Assembly: GCA_022496185.1 (NCBI GenBank)
Contig: WTXG01000008.1
Location: forward strand, 496,001 to 560,000
Origin: Multifurca ochricompacta
Taxonomy: Eukaryota; Basidiomycota; Agaricomycetes; Russulales; Russulaceae
DNA: 64,000 bases
Reading direction: 5' to 3'
Shown here: positions 48,575-61,075 of the stretch, piece after piece
Layout: each line of letters starts with the position of its first letter
Position numbering within the stretch: the stretch's first letter is position 1
Position numbers and translations under genes: made by a program
Notes under the pieces: generated by a model
The model's database searches: none
Seen by the model: only the letters and a program-made list of their open reading frames with translations
What the model was told of the DNA's origin: nothing

Positions 48575-48954
48575 CGTGTCTCGGTTACCGGTGATCCTGC
48601 TAGTAGCATATCGGTTTACTCTATTGACATACCTTTCATTTGCCAGTCACAGATTCTCTCACCATGTACGCTAAGTTCGCTCCGAATAATGGTAATTGTT
48701 ATTGTAAGGGTATTTGTTCTTCTCTTCTCTTCCCACTCGTGCTATCCTTTAGACTGCTGCATTTCATATCATTTCGTCTCCGTGTCTCCGTCTAGCTTGG
48801 TATTTTACTCTGGACTTACCCTCATCTCTCAGTAGAGACCCTCTGTCCAGTAAACACGACAATGGTCCATTATATGCCTCATATTAACGTAGTGTTACGG
48901 GTAAGTCTAACTGGGGTTTGTGCTCCGGGCTGATCCCAACTAAAAGAACTCCCC
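48575..48954. other. Convergent 3' flank, OMA1-like / SNU66-like
   Basis: The 380 bp between two convergent stops. It is pyrimidine-rich at 48710-48800. Nothing beyond expected 3' UTR sequence is seen. Confidence 0.5.
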
Positions 48955-51836
48955 TAGCGTTTGGCGCTCTTTGGTGGTGGCGTCCCGCTCGCCTCCTCCA
49001 CGGCTTTCCTCTTCGAAGTAAATCCGAACGCAACCTTGGAACGCTCTACGGAGGCAGGAGTCCCCGTGCCTGATGCTGCATCTGACACCACCGTAGATGT
49101 GATTCTGGAGAATCCAGGCGCGGGGCAGGGGAGCCAGTCTCAGTACCGGGAGGGGAAGGTACGGGGCTAGTGCCTATGTTGCCGTTGTAAGTGGTTTGTG
49201 GAGCAGGCACAGTCATGAAGCCATTGTCTAGGATCTTGTTCGTAGGCTTAATCGAATCTTTCTTCTTGCTCTTTGTTTTTTCTGTCTTGCCTTTAGAAAG
49301 AGGTTGCGCATCAAGAAACTCTGCAGCTTGGGGGACAGCCCTACGGGAGAATGTCAAAAATACTGGGTGGGTGGAAAAGAGACCAGGTCGAGTTACCCTC
49401 TGTTCCCAACCGAAAGAACAAAATGCGCCTGGCCAGTCTTTTCCTGGCGAATCTGGAATGCTTTGTTCATGCTCAGCGGTGTGTCGCCACTAGCCATCGC
49501 TTCCTTCTTTTTCTCCTCGGCGATCTTCTTAAGCCGTTTCTCGGTTTTCATCTTGCCCGAGCCCTTACCATGGAATTTGTGGGACAGCGCTTTCCAGGCC
49601 TCCTTCCAATCAAGTGAACGGCCAAATTCATCATGATACACAATATTGACGTCTGGCTTGTAATTCTTGAAGGCTTCAAGGTTAGCCCGCGCTTCCTGTT
49701 GGTCTCGTAAGCGGTTCTCGTACTCGCGCTGCGCCTGATCCTTGTTGGAACCTCGTGACTTGAGGCGGTCAATTTCTCGCTGGCCCATGCGTCTACGCTG
49801 CTCAGCAAGCCATAAATCGCGCTGCAGCTGAACGCGCTCGCGCTCGGTCTGGTCGGCGGCTGGGGTTGCAAGGAGACCTTGTTGTCGGAGGATATTGAGT
49901 GTTGACGCCATGCCGCTGCTGAAGGTTTGTTCTGAAGACGTGCCAACACTGAGACCCCCGCCCTCTGCAGCAGCTTTTTCCTCGGCTTCGGTCACTTGAA
50001 TAGCATTCTCGATGGCGTTCAACATGGCATCATCTTCTTCATCTTCCTCCTTCACAATCACCTCGCCGGCTTCGAGTTCCTCGGCTTCCTCCATTGGATG
50101 TCCTCATCTGGGGAAGCCTGTTTCACTGTCAATTTCGCGAGGCCGTCAACCTCAGGAGGTTCCTTTTTGAATGCAACAGGATCGTATGTTATTCCTCGCA
50201 CAAACTCTGAGGTATCGTCGAATATTAGTCCGCCAGAGTCTTCTCCCGCTTCGCCGTCTTCTGTTTTCATTAGATCAACAAGAGTGGGGTCCTCTAAGCG
50301 TATTCGTTCCTCAGCGACTAATAAAGTCAGTCATGCGCATGAATAGATTGTATCAAATAGAACTGACTACGTCGAGCTATCTCCTCTGGAGAGACTTTCT
50401 TCGTCTTAATTTTAGCCCGGCGAGAGCTGGCAAGTGCAGCCTGTAGCTCATCGTCATCGACGAAGTTGACATCGAGGTCACGAGTTCGAGGGACAATCGG
50501 CTTTACGTCTACTTCTATTTGGTCAGCAATGGGAGCAATGTCCGAATCTTCCGCGAGCTTTCGTGTTGTGCGCTTTTTTTTGGTCTGGTGAAGTTGTTGG
50601 GAAGGTCTAAGGTTAAAATAATAAAAAGAGGCCCGTACCTTCGGCTTCTTGAAGCCAACATCACCTTTTTGAAAGTAATCAGAAGACTCAATGTTTTCTG
50701 AACAGCTGATCAGTGTTAATTCAAGCTGACTTGACCATGACGTACTGGTATAATCTATAGAAAGCAATGCCTTGTTGACCGATGTGGCGACCTGCTCCTC
50801 GATTCGTGTACTGAGAATACTGGAGGAAAATGAGCTGCCAAGTCGAAAGCCCTGGAAACCCAATCAACAGAACGTGAGAAAATGGCTGCGTCGGTCAGTT
50901 GCTCACCGTTTCCTTGGGTCCTTCTAATAATTCGTCGTACTTTGACAATATAGTCCTTTTTATGCCTTCTCGGCCCTCAACAAATTCCTCATCGTCATAG
51001 CCGGAGTAGTCACGCCTCTTAATCTTAAGCTCGTTCCGTTCCTTTGTCCTCTCAGCCTCAGCCATCTCGACATTCTGGAGCTCATCCTCTAAAGAAACCG
51101 GTGAATACACTGACATGTGGATGAAGAATAGTGGCATGTCACCTTCATTGTCGAGGATGCGGCTGTCTTTCAAGGTAAGCACGTGGGATTCACCGTCCTC
51201 CAGCTGGGTGAGGTCATGGCTGACTTTTAAGCCTTCCAAGTCCTCTATGACAGATAGGTGTCACTGACATGAGGTAAGTCAACAAGGACTAGACACACTT
51301 TCGGTATACTCCTCTTGAAAGACTTTGTCCATGCTCTCAAGCTCAGCCTGCCGCTTCTTTGCAAGCTCCATCTCTCTCTTCTTGCTCTTTTTGATCCATT
51401 TCAAGGTATCGTCTGTGTCCGCATCGGCGTCACCCAAAGTCGCTCCTTTGAGAGACGCATTGAGCTCCCGCCTGTTTCTCACCCTGCCAATATTACCGCA
51501 TGAGCAAGCCCATCATCAAATAATAGGCCCCCTGAAAGCCCAAAGAAGTGGTAGAAGTAACAGCAGGGCAATGTAGAGGGATGAGACTCACTTGGCAATG
51601 CGATCATGGATTCGCCTTGAATAAGGAAGAAAAGGATCAATTCGACCTGAAGTTTGCGATGGGATAGGGACGTACTTTGTCTCCTTCTCTTTCGCCTCTG
51701 CTTCCCGTCGCTTCGCATAATTGGCCTCGGCTTGCTTTTCTTTGTCGTCTGCAGGTGCTGAATCATCTGTGAGGGGTTTGAGGCCAAGCGAAATACGAAT
51801 CTTATTAGTCTCTTCGAGGCTGATACTTTCTTCCAT
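48955..51836 (-). CDS. U4/U6.U5 tri-snRNP protein SART1/SNU66; two frame breaks
   Basis: The start at 51836 is MEESISLEETNKIRISLGLK, the conserved SNU66 opening. Exons in order give RRELNASLKGATLGDADADT, DLEGLKVSHDLTQLEDGESH, EGREGIKRTILSKYDELLEG, RSLDWKEAWKALSHKFHGKG and a C-terminal block SMNKAFQIRQEKTGQAHFVL followed by AAEFLDAQPLSKG and SVERSKVAFGFTSKRKAVEE. SNU66 joins the tri-snRNP before spliceosome activation. The frame is lost by one base near 50094 (before MEEAEELEAGEV) and near 49117; both sites are short homopolymers (TT and GG on the plus strand). Seven or more short introns are present. It is a normal-length family member if the breaks are errors. Confidence 0.88.
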
Positions 51837-52301
51837 GACAAGAGAATGGTGAGTACGACGAGTACGAGTACAAGTGCAGCGCACGCGTCTCGCGGGGTCT
51901 CGGGGTACTTTATTTGGTCATGTTTGCAACAACAAAGGGTATTTACCCTGAATTAAAAAAAACATTAAATGTTCAAAAACAAATAAGTGCAAAGTACATG
52001 TAACACTGCTGTATATGTAGCCACATCATGAAACTCTAGTTCACGTAGAATAGCGTGACTAGAGCGATTAAAGAGGCTTATCTATATTGTGCGCCTTAAA
52101 TAATCCAGCTGAAAAAGACAGCGATAAGGAGAAACCATCTAAAGCGCACGTAACGGTGAAGAACCAACAACTCACTTATCCATCGGGTTTAAATAAAAAT
52201 TATTACGGCGGATGCCGACTGAGCTTCAATCCCCCAAACCTCTAATTCTAGAAAGAATTGTGAGGTTGAGGTCCCTTGTTATCCTCCGCTCCTCGCATAA
52301 A
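51837..52301. promoter_or_regulatory. Divergent promoter, SNU66-like / alpha-amylase
   Basis: A 465-bp AT-rich gap between outward-facing starts. An in-frame ATG at 52212 would add 30 basic residues to the amylase, but family alignment favours 52302. No clear TATA or CAAT box is seen. Confidence 0.4.
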
Positions 52302-54834
52302 ATGCTTTCAAAACTTGTATCCTACTTTCAATTTAAGCGAGATACCCCTGGTGCATTGACTTGGATGTCTCTCGGTCCCGACAAAAATTCTGGAAATGCT
52401 CTAATGGTAAGTCTTCAAATCTTAGAGCGTTCTTTCTTTAACCCAACCTGCTTAAAGGTCCAATTCTTCACTTGGGATAGTGTACACCCTGACATGAGCT
52501 GGTGGATGCATTTCCAGCGCGAGGTTCCACAACTTGCAGAGCTTGGTGTCACCCAGGTTTGGTTGCCCCCGCCTAACAAAGCGAGTAGTAATGTGTGTGT
52601 CTTCTCGATGTGTTACTCGAATTCTAGCCTCGAGCGTTCACCAGACTGGACAAGGATACGATGCTTATGATTTAGTAATGTTTCGCCCTTTTCCACCAGA
52701 GTTGGATTGTCTCAGCCGGTATCTCGTCACAGTGGGATTTAGGGGAATTCCATCAGAAAGGAACAATTAACACACGGTGGGGTTCCAAGGATGAGCTCCT
52801 CTCAGCGATTGCCGTCGCAAAGCAACACGGCATCGATGTCTTGATTGATGCCGTGCTGAACGTAAGACTGTGTTCCATGAGATGCGTCTCGTGTTTTCAT
52901 TTCACCCAAGCACAAAGTGGGTGCTGATAGGATCGAGACATTCGATGCTATCCCGGTTGACAACGCCAACCGCTTAAGGGAGATTGGTCCTATCAGACAA
53001 ATTGAGGTATCGGCTGTGTGTGCGCAGCAGTCGTGGTTTTTTTGATGAAATGTATTCTTCCAGGGGTGGACAGCTTTTGATTTCAGTGGTCGAAGTGGTA
53101 AAGTGAACGAATTTCGATTGTGTGACCAATCCCCTTTGGCTTACGAGTTCACAGTACAGCAAGCTTTGCTGGAACAACGAGCATTTTACAGGTAGATACT
53201 GCCTCCGATTTACCCGAAACGCGGAGCGAATTTTCGTCGTTTTGTAGGTATCGACTGGGATCACCGCACACAGAAGCGAGGAGTGTACAAGATTGTGAGG
53301 AAAGTCCGCAAGGGCTGGTCCCCCAATGTAGACAACGAGCTCGGAAACTATGATTACCTGCTTGGCGCGGATGTGGGATGCCCTCTACATGTTCGACTCT
53401 GGTTGACAAAAGCCGCAGGTTGATTTCCGACACCCGGATGTTCAAGAAGATATGGCCAACTGGTCCGAGTGGATCCTGCGGGTTTTTGCTTCCATTGTTT
53501 CCTCAGACGTCGAGTCATTAACAAGCGATGGACCAGACCACAGGCGGCAGCGGCTTTCGTCTTGATGCCATCAAACATATTGACCGCAAATTCCTTTTGC
53601 AGTGGGTCAGCACGGCGATAAACTCCACAGCGATCTTCCCAGCGTGCTCACGGTGACCAACTATACAGATCAAGCAAGTACGCAGGCGTGACGGGAGGTC
53701 GCGCGCGTTCATGGTGGCGGAATACTGGTCGGCCGAGTCAGTTCAGAAATGCGCCAGAGCTGTGGGAGCGTGCTGATTCTGCATTCCCAGACTAGCTAGG
53801 CTCCTTCCTTGGGTCCACGCGTTTCAAGGGCAGGTATGAATATTCTCAACCCAGTCTGTTTCTATCTCGCATGACAGTCTTTAGACAACGTTTTTTGACG
53901 TCCCGCTTCACGATAATTTTCACCGTGCTAGCAAAGGACCGTTCGATTTGCGGTGCATCCTGGACAAAACGCTACTGAAAACCCGTCCATATGATGCAGT
54001 GACCTTCGTCGACAATCATGAGTAAATATTTCTCACCATCTTGTATACTGTTCTCTTCCTGACTTGTGCAGTACGGTAAATTGGATATACTCCTACTTTA
54101 GGGGTAGCTGATCACATGGCCAACTAGCAAATTGGACAATCCCTGGAGAGTTGGGTATGCCACCACCGTTTCCAATATGTCATTTACCTGACGCTCAGCT
54201 AGGTCGACGCATCTTTCAAATTACAAGCTTATTCCCTGATTCTCCTACGTGGGGGTGGTCACCCGTCCGTTTGGCATGTTTGCTTCGAGCCCTAAACCAC
54301 TGACGAACCTCGTTAACAGCTGCGTTTTTTATGGAGATCTGTATCAGAACGGGGAATGTTACAATGAATCAGTTGCCCAAGGGCTCCGCCTGCTACTTCG
54401 TGCCCGAAAAGACTTTGCATATGGATCATCACAAGATTACTTTGAGCATCCGTCGTGCATCGGGTTTGTGCGCTTGGGCGATGCTTCCCGCAGTGGCTGC
54501 GTCGTTCTCATCTCGAACGACAATCAAAAGCAAAAGGCTAGGTCCGTCCCAATGACCACCGTGCAATCTTTTTTCTCGCTCAGGTACTGGTTTGCAGGAT
54601 CAGTGTTGAACCATCGCACTCCATTAGAATGAAGGTCGGAGAGGTAGGGAGCTTCTTGTCAGGTTTACAATGCGCTATTGAAAATAAGGGCCCAAGCATG
54701 ACTTCAACACAGAATACATCGGATTACTCGAACCCCATAAAATCGTCAAAACTACCGCCGATGGATGGGGAACATTCACATGTAGGCCTGGCTCATTGGA
54801 AGTGTGGATCCCACACATTCCAGCGGCACGTTAA
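52302..54834 (+). CDS. GH13 alpha-amylase, cytosolic type
   Basis: The start chosen at 52302 (MLSKLVSYFQFKRDTPGALT) lacks a signal peptide, as in the intracellular fungal group. Exons give FFTWDSVHPDMSWWMHFQRE and VPQLAELGVTQVWLPPPNKA, then GYDAYDL-WDLGEFHQKGT and VLIDAVLN (first conserved GH13 region), GFRLDAIKHIDR with the nucleophile Asp (~53550), RAFMVAEYWSAESVQ with the acid Glu (~53700) and AVTFVDNHDTQIGQSLESW with the third Asp. All three catalytic residues are present. The tail carries RKDFAYGSSQDYFEHPSCIG and EYIGLLEPHKIVKTTADGWG, ending at 54834. It hydrolyses alpha-1,4-glucans, probably storage glycogen or cell-wall alpha-glucan primers. About ten short introns are needed, including two very close ones around 54024-54125. 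Confidence 0.85.
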
Positions 54835-54903
54835 AACACGGTAAAACTGCTGCTAGGGTAGAGGGGTTTAGTTTGACATAGTGACAATGACAGCATAAAT
54901 AAA

Positions 54904-57593
54904 CTATTTATGACTAAGACCGGAATGTGCCGACACCAGTGTTTCCTCCGTATACTCCGTATTCAATGCCCAGTTTCTACCTTTATTATAGCTCAATCGG
55001 TCCCTCTCCAAGACATGGCGAGGCCGTCGTAGCTCGTAGAACTCGGCTGGGAGCACCCTTTTTGAGCGGTTATAACCACTGCCTTGCTCTTCTACCCGAT
55101 CCTCCGTATCCTCCGTATTCAATGCCCAGTTTCTACCTTTATTATAGCTCAATCGGTCCCTCTCCAAGGCAGGGCGAGGCCGTCGTAGCTCGTAGAACTC
55201 GGCTGGGAGCACCCTTTTTGAGTGGTTATAACCACCGCCTTGCTCTTCCACCCGAATTGGATCCCTGTTCATTGAGATGGCAGTAGCTTCCTCGCGTGTC
55301 TGAATCAGACTGTCTGATTTTCTCTCGCCATCGAAGAGTGTGGCAGTCTCTTCCAGGGTCCGTCCTCGTGTCTCCACAACGAACAATATGACGAAGGCTA
55401 ACTCAAAACTCAACCATGCGCAGTAGGCGAGGTACTATAATCAGTGAGATGATACGAATTGCAGTGGGGATACTAGGACCTACATATTTCCAACCAATCT
55501 TACCAAGAGCCCAAGGATCCACGAACTGGCTGCATATAATTGCTAACGATACAGTAAAATTCTTTGGGAACAGTGAGAGAGTGAGCGAGCGAGAGAGAGG
55601 GGGGGGGGGGTTCGTAACAAACCATAACCGCAAAGCCCTTGGCACGGATAGAGAATGGGAGGATTTCCAACGTATATGCAACAAGCATAGGCGTATAAGC
55701 CAAACCGTAGAAGAAGTAGAACATGAAAATGAACGGGATGGCAGCTGTCGAACAAGCGTTGGGAACATTGGACAATCAGAAAGTCATTAGACCAACCTTT
55801 TGCAGCAGCTGTTAAAGCAACCGTATAGAATAGAGAAATAGTCAGGACCCAGACTGAGAAAGCTGCTCGTCACTTCATTAGCGTATTTCCTTCATGGCCC
55901 CTTGGGGATACCAACCCATGAGCATGCCCGCGTTAGAAACGATGAAGAGTGTTCTCGGACCAACTTTATCGACAAGGAGGGATCCAGTGAGGGCTGCGGC
56001 AAGATTCCAAACCTGTAAAACCGAATATTGATAAACGCAGGCATAGACCGGCAAATAGCTGTAGTGACGTGCCTGTAGCCCACCATTGATCGTTGCTTTC
56101 GTCCTCGTACTAGTGACGCCAACATTTTCTAGCACTAGATTGATATAATGAGATATAAGCCCGTTCCCGCTGTTCAGAAAGCAATACTAAGCGCTCAACC
56201 GAGAAGACTACCAAAAAAAGGGTTCACCTCCACTGAGAGAATAATGCGACGCCAATGACAAGCCTCATTCGCTTCCTGTTTCCGGGGGTGGCAAAGAGGG
56301 AAGAAAAGGAACCACGGTTATTGACCTTATCCATTTTTAGAGCCTGTCGTATCTGTGCCATCTCGTAGAGGACTAGAGGGTCACGCTCATCAAATCCGAC
56401 GGCATGGAAGCGGGCGAGTATTTTTAGAGCCTTTCTTTCCTGGATTTAGTGAACTTAAAGGGGAATCCGGTCCCAGTGAAAAAAGGGCATACCCGTCCTT
56501 TCGATATAAGCCACCGAGGACTTTCGGGGACAAACCTAGTATAAGGTTGGCCGACCAGCAGCAGAACAGCCAAGTAAAGGCGACCTCACCAAATCAGAAA
56601 TATTTGTAGAAGGGGGCCGATCGCTTGAAGGATGGTCAGAGCTCGCCATGACCACACCGAAGTAGAAGCCCAATTGGAAGCCACAAAGCACGTCCACGCG
56701 GCTAGACGACGTAAGGATAGGTATGCCATCTCAAAATAGCCACACGCACCTACGATACTCCCCCCGTACCATGACGTGTTGTATAGCGAAGTTATTCTAC
56801 CGCGCTGAACCCCACCCGCTTAGCCACATCCTTGCAATCATGGTCTGTGACTCACCTGTGTGGGATAAGCAAGCTCTATGATCAACAAAGGCGCGGCGTT
56901 GAGACCGAATACGAGCCCAGCACCGACTGACGAAAAACACCCTAAGCGCTCTATGAGGTTGTAACATCTGAACCAGTTGCCCCACCGAGCACCCGCGCCC
57001 CAATAAACTGGGTGATTGTTGACGCTATCGCTTGTAATCCCACTCCGCCCAACATCAAGACGGCGCCAACAAACAAAGTACTCGTCGGCCAAACCTGTCT
57101 GAGAAAAAGGGAGTGAAAGGAAGACCCTTTCCAATACCATCATCAAATGGCTAAGAGGGTGCAGTTAAGGCTGTGTGACGTACGACTAGACTTCCTATCA
57201 TCTGTGCCGAAGAAATCATGCCTATTACAACTCAGTGTGTCGCATTAGTATGCACGATAGACGAAAACCACCTAGTGTCCCGCCGCGTGGATCGTGGAAC
57301 TGCTTTTTCCATGATGGAAGAATCTGCAACCCTGCAAGAGGTCGGTCGCGTTGAAGCGCGTTAAATGTCTTCAACAAATGGGACAGTTCCCACCATTGAC
57401 AATAGACGAGTCATATCCATTGATACAGGATGTGAGCAACGGAAGCATGAGGTACAGGTTCAAGAGGAGGACACCTTTCAGATGGAAGCGTGTCCAGTGA
57501 CGATCAGTAATGGAGGACGAAACACTTACCGCGATGTCTCCACCAAGGGCCTGAATGAATAGAACCAGCAATTGACCAGTCTGGGATAGTCAT
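54904..57593 (-). CDS. MFS sugar transporter with tandemly duplicated C-terminal tail
   Basis: The start near 57593 (MTIPDWSIAGSIHSGPWWRH) leads to VLLLNLYLMLPLLTSCINGY, a typical first helix of sugar permeases. Exons then give LQILPSWKKQFHDPRGGT, LLIIELAYPTQ, ARFHAVGFDERDPLVLYEMA, VWNLAAALTGSLLVDKVGPR and YFFYGLAYTPMLVAYTLEIL, then WLSFELAFVILFVVETRGRT, which holds the PETKG-like VETRG signature. The layout is 12 helices with cytosolic ends, in the lactose/glucose permease branch. The C-terminal tail contains two near-identical 52-residue units (see repeat). It converges with the amylase gene (69 bp between stops), suggesting, but not proving, joint use of a glucan. Confidence 0.85.
54955..55256. 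repeat. 156-bp in-frame tandem duplication in the transporter tail
   Basis: Unit B starts at 55111 and unit A at 54955, a period of 156 bp (52 codons). The units differ at only a few positions, for example AGACATGG versus AGGCAGGG near 55011 and 55167, and AGCGG versus AGTGG near 55066 and 55222. Both encode a segment with YELRRPR, ERDRLSYNKGRNWALNTE. The high identity suggests a recent duplication. Confidence 0.92.
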
Positions 57594-60012
57594 AGACTCA
57601 CGGACAGCAGCTGCTAAGGAAGGATAGCAGTTGGGCGAAGGAAATGGGTAGATAAGTACTGCCCACGCAAGGCGGAAATGGACAAGTTCGTCAAAAAGAC
57701 ACGACATGGCACACCGAGGTAAGACCAAGGTCATTTGGGGAAAACACTTCAACAGAGATCTCAAATGGAGGCAGCAGTAGATTAGGCAGGACCAGAAACA
57801 AGCGTACAGTTGTAAATGGGCCGCGGACATCGTGGCCCATTTGGAATGTACCGTGGCTCGTTGCACTATGGTCACGGAATCACTAAACAAAACAAAAAAA
57901 CACACACCCACACACACGCAGGAGAATCCACATCGATGGGCTAGGTTGCATTGTACATCATCCAGCGGCGATACCGAGGAAAAACCGGGAAGCTGACATC
58001 TACTTCTCGACTTTGGGCACCACGGCTGATGAGTCCGATACTCCGCTATGGTTCGGAGATAGGTGTAGAATAATCGAATAGCAGCAGCGAGAACTCTACG
58101 AGGAAATCTTAAGATAAGGAGGAGGATGGATATCTTTGGGGTGAGGAGTCAGGCCGACCAGCCAAGTAGTAGCATTTCCGCCGGCCAGGAGTCGAAAACA
58201 TCCCGCCCTTGGTTGTTAAGGTTTGCAGAACAGAACGGAGACAAGTCATGAGACTTAAGGAATGGCCTGTATACAAGTCCTTCAAGTCCTTCAAGTATAT
58301 GCGGACCTCCTGTGCGCTTCCTGCACATTTCAGTGGCCGCTTGCTGGGCCTACCCTGTGCGAATGACCCTATTTCGAGTGTGTTTGTTGTCCTTTCTCCG
58401 GGGGATAATGGTGTCGATGTAATCTCACAGACAACATGAGAGGTACTAGGGCTGTGCCCCCACGATACACATTTTAACACAAAGGGAAAGGATTTAGCCC
58501 ATAAGTGGGGGACTGCTTATACCCACCCAGTACCGGTACACCGGTAACACGTATTGACTTTTCCACCCGCGGTTGGCCAACTCTCTTTCTTTTTAGGCTT
58601 AGCACCAAGACGTACTTTTACGCCTGAGCCTGTTGTACTATGTGATTCGTTTTCGCTCACAGTTAGTCTTTCGCGCGGCGATAATCTACAGTTTATTATT
58701 ATAAAACCTTTGCACCTGGGAAAGGCTTAATCTCCGAGAAATGGAGTCGAGCGACATTTGCGTAAGAACGGATGGCTCGAGGTCACTGTAATTCTGTAGT
58801 TCCCTTTCGAAAGAGCAAGGAAAGGCGCAGAAGGATCACAGCACTGCGGCTCTGCACACTTCACAGTTCTTGGGTATTTTGTTACTCACAACTAGTACAG
58901 CCCTGTTCGCCTATATTCAATCGACACAAGCTTGGTAAGCCGTCCGAGTCTTCGTCGTTTTACCGCAAGAGTCGTAACGGAGCTGCTGTTGTAGAAAATC
59001 GGCTTTGTTTCTCTGAGGCTGAGATCCCATTCTAACATGTTTCGGATCTTTTCTCCTTCCAAAATTTTATTTCAAGCACGGTTGACTTGTGTGTTGTCGT
59101 GCTCGCTCGAGGTGCCTCTGGGAACTGGGAAACGACGTGGAGGTCTGAGACCAAATGACCTACTGGAGGTCCCTTGACGTCCACCCCTACCCTCAGCCTG
59201 GTAATCGGCCTTCAACTCTCAACCGTTTTCCATTACTCGGTCGCATAGGGCGATCGGATCCAGCCTGTTTTGATTGAATTGATGATAGCATTTGGCCGGC
59301 GTAACACGGCTGCTCCCGCGAACGTGTAGATCGGGGGGTAGCCGATGCTTCGCAAGTCTCGTTAATTCCGAGAGCGAGCGGGATGATCAGGAAAATACCA
59401 GATTGGCACGTTGGCGTGTCCACTCGGCGCGGCGTCTGCCGCTTGCGGATGCGGCGGATTTGATTTTTGATGGTGACCTCTGGAAAAATTACGCCAGAAG
59501 AAAAATAAGTCTTAGCGACGCATCCTGCTGTCGTGGGTCGGGACACCTTTGCCCTGTATCGAATGGCCAGTTGAGATTGAAAATATGGGTACTGCCAACA
59601 CACTGAGCACCGCGTTTAACCAAGTCTACCAACTCGAACAGTTCGGAAACGTGCTATCATAACCATCGAGTGTATACATGGCTGCGAACCGGCGTAACGA
59701 TCGCACACAGGGTCGTCAGTCATAGCGCACATCAAAACACCGCGGAGGAAACAAGACGCAAGCCATGGACAGTGGTATAAGATGTATGAAAGCAACTAAA
59801 TCGCGTATTAAATGTCTCACTGTGTACGTCAGGGAGGCATAGGGAAAAAAAAAGTACTTCATCTGAAAAGTAGCGGATCAAACCGGTAATCAAAGGAAGG
59901 GAATGGTAAAAACAAAAAAAAGGTCCAAAAAAGTGTAGTTGTCCACCGTTAATCTGTCTGAGACAGCTTTCGATATGAAAGGCCTCTATTTTGAAACAAC
60001 GACGTACACCGC
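57594..60012. other. 2.4-kb intergenic region upstream of the transporter
   Basis: No gene is supported. The part near 57594-58000 is the transporter's likely leader, with a CA-rich tract at about 57900-57920. At 58276-58293 there is a short CCTTCAAGT tandem. At 58525-58546 there is an ACCGGTAC-type palindromic stretch. An ATG-less open frame at about 59195-59605 (minus) has no recognisable domain. Confidence 0.5.
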
Positions 60013-61075
60013 TCAGGCTAACACGGCGGCAACGACGGCTCCAATAACACCCACGGCACCATAAGAAATACCGCCAGTGGGCATCGCAGCGTTCGGAGTG
60101 GTCGAGGTAGAGGGTGCCTTGGACGAACTGAGCAAGGAATTAGTTACGAGGCACTTAGGCGTCCAACAAGAACGTACGAAGCCGAAGAGGCGGGAGAGCT
60201 AGTCGTGGCAGCCTTGGTCGTACTAGTCGTTCCGGGTATAGTAACGCTAGCGCTGGTCGTAGGCGCCACGGTTGACGAGGGGACCGACAAGGTTGATAAA
60301 GAACCAGATGTCGCAGGAGCGGAGGACGCGGAGCTCCCGGACGACGACGACGCATTCAAGCAACTTAGGTCACCTAAAAGAAGTGAGTGGAGGACTGCAA
60401 ATGTTATAAGCAACAATCCCATACCGCCTGTCTGAACGGTGAAGGGAGCCGACTGCGAGGTCTGTCCATTGGAATCACGAAGTGTGATGTCAAGGCTGGT
60501 GCCTAAGCATTCATATTATGTCAGACACCATGCGCCACAAGCAAAATTGACACATCCACGCCAACTGACCGACAGCGAAGTTAACCTTTGTCCAAAGGAA
60601 GGAGGTACCCTGTTGAGTTCCGAAGTCTGCAAGAGCGGGGTCATCGGGAGCGGAACCTGGATGAATGCTGCGGAGATAATAACAAGAGTGGGCGACAATA
60701 ATAACAATAGAAAGCAAACCGACAAACCTCTAAGAGATGGTAGGGGGAAATATGGGTCAGTGTATCTTACAATGGGATGACGAGTGTCAAACGTACAAGG
60801 AAGTATGGGGCTGTAAGGTGGACGATACGGTCACTAAGTGAACGACTCAGAAAGGGTCAAAAAAGGAAAACGTACGGGTTCCACCGGACCAGGTTAATTG
60901 AAGAGGTTGGCAAACGACTACGTTAAGTCTAATTGGGAGGAATTAGAGGGATAGATATGCATATGTTTCGGAGAATGGCGAGGACTAACGGTGTGTTAAC
61001 GGTTGGAGTGGACTGACCATACACGCCAGCAACGAACAGTGCGGTGGAAACAATGGAAAGGAAAGAAGACTTCAT
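60013..61075 (-). CDS. Secreted GPI-anchored Ser/Thr-rich protein, KRE9/KNH-like
   Basis: The first exon at 61075 encodes a signal peptide (MKSSFLSIVSTALFVAGVYG). The next exons give a small beta domain with SAPDDPALADFGTQQGTSFL, WTKVNFAVG and LDITLRDSNGQTSQSAPFTV, the pattern of fungal Ser-Thr-rich GPI-anchored membrane proteins related to KRE9/KNH1. A Ser/Thr-rich stalk (SASSAPATSGSLSTLSVPSS and on) precedes a hydrophobic GPI-addition tail ending GAVGVIGAVVAAVLA at 60013. Such proteins help build beta-1,6-glucan or mark the cell wall. There are about four introns. A TATA-like box lies about 145 bp upstream on the minus strand. Confidence 0.8.

Noticed and set aside
52302..54834. Amylase as a pseudogene
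   Set aside because: At first it seemed full of stops, but each is removed by a short GT-AG intron and all catalytic residues survive.
59193..59606. Pair of long open frames on opposite strands
   Set aside because: Neither has a domain, splice signals or biased codon pattern; the minus frame is Arg-rich like a chance frame.
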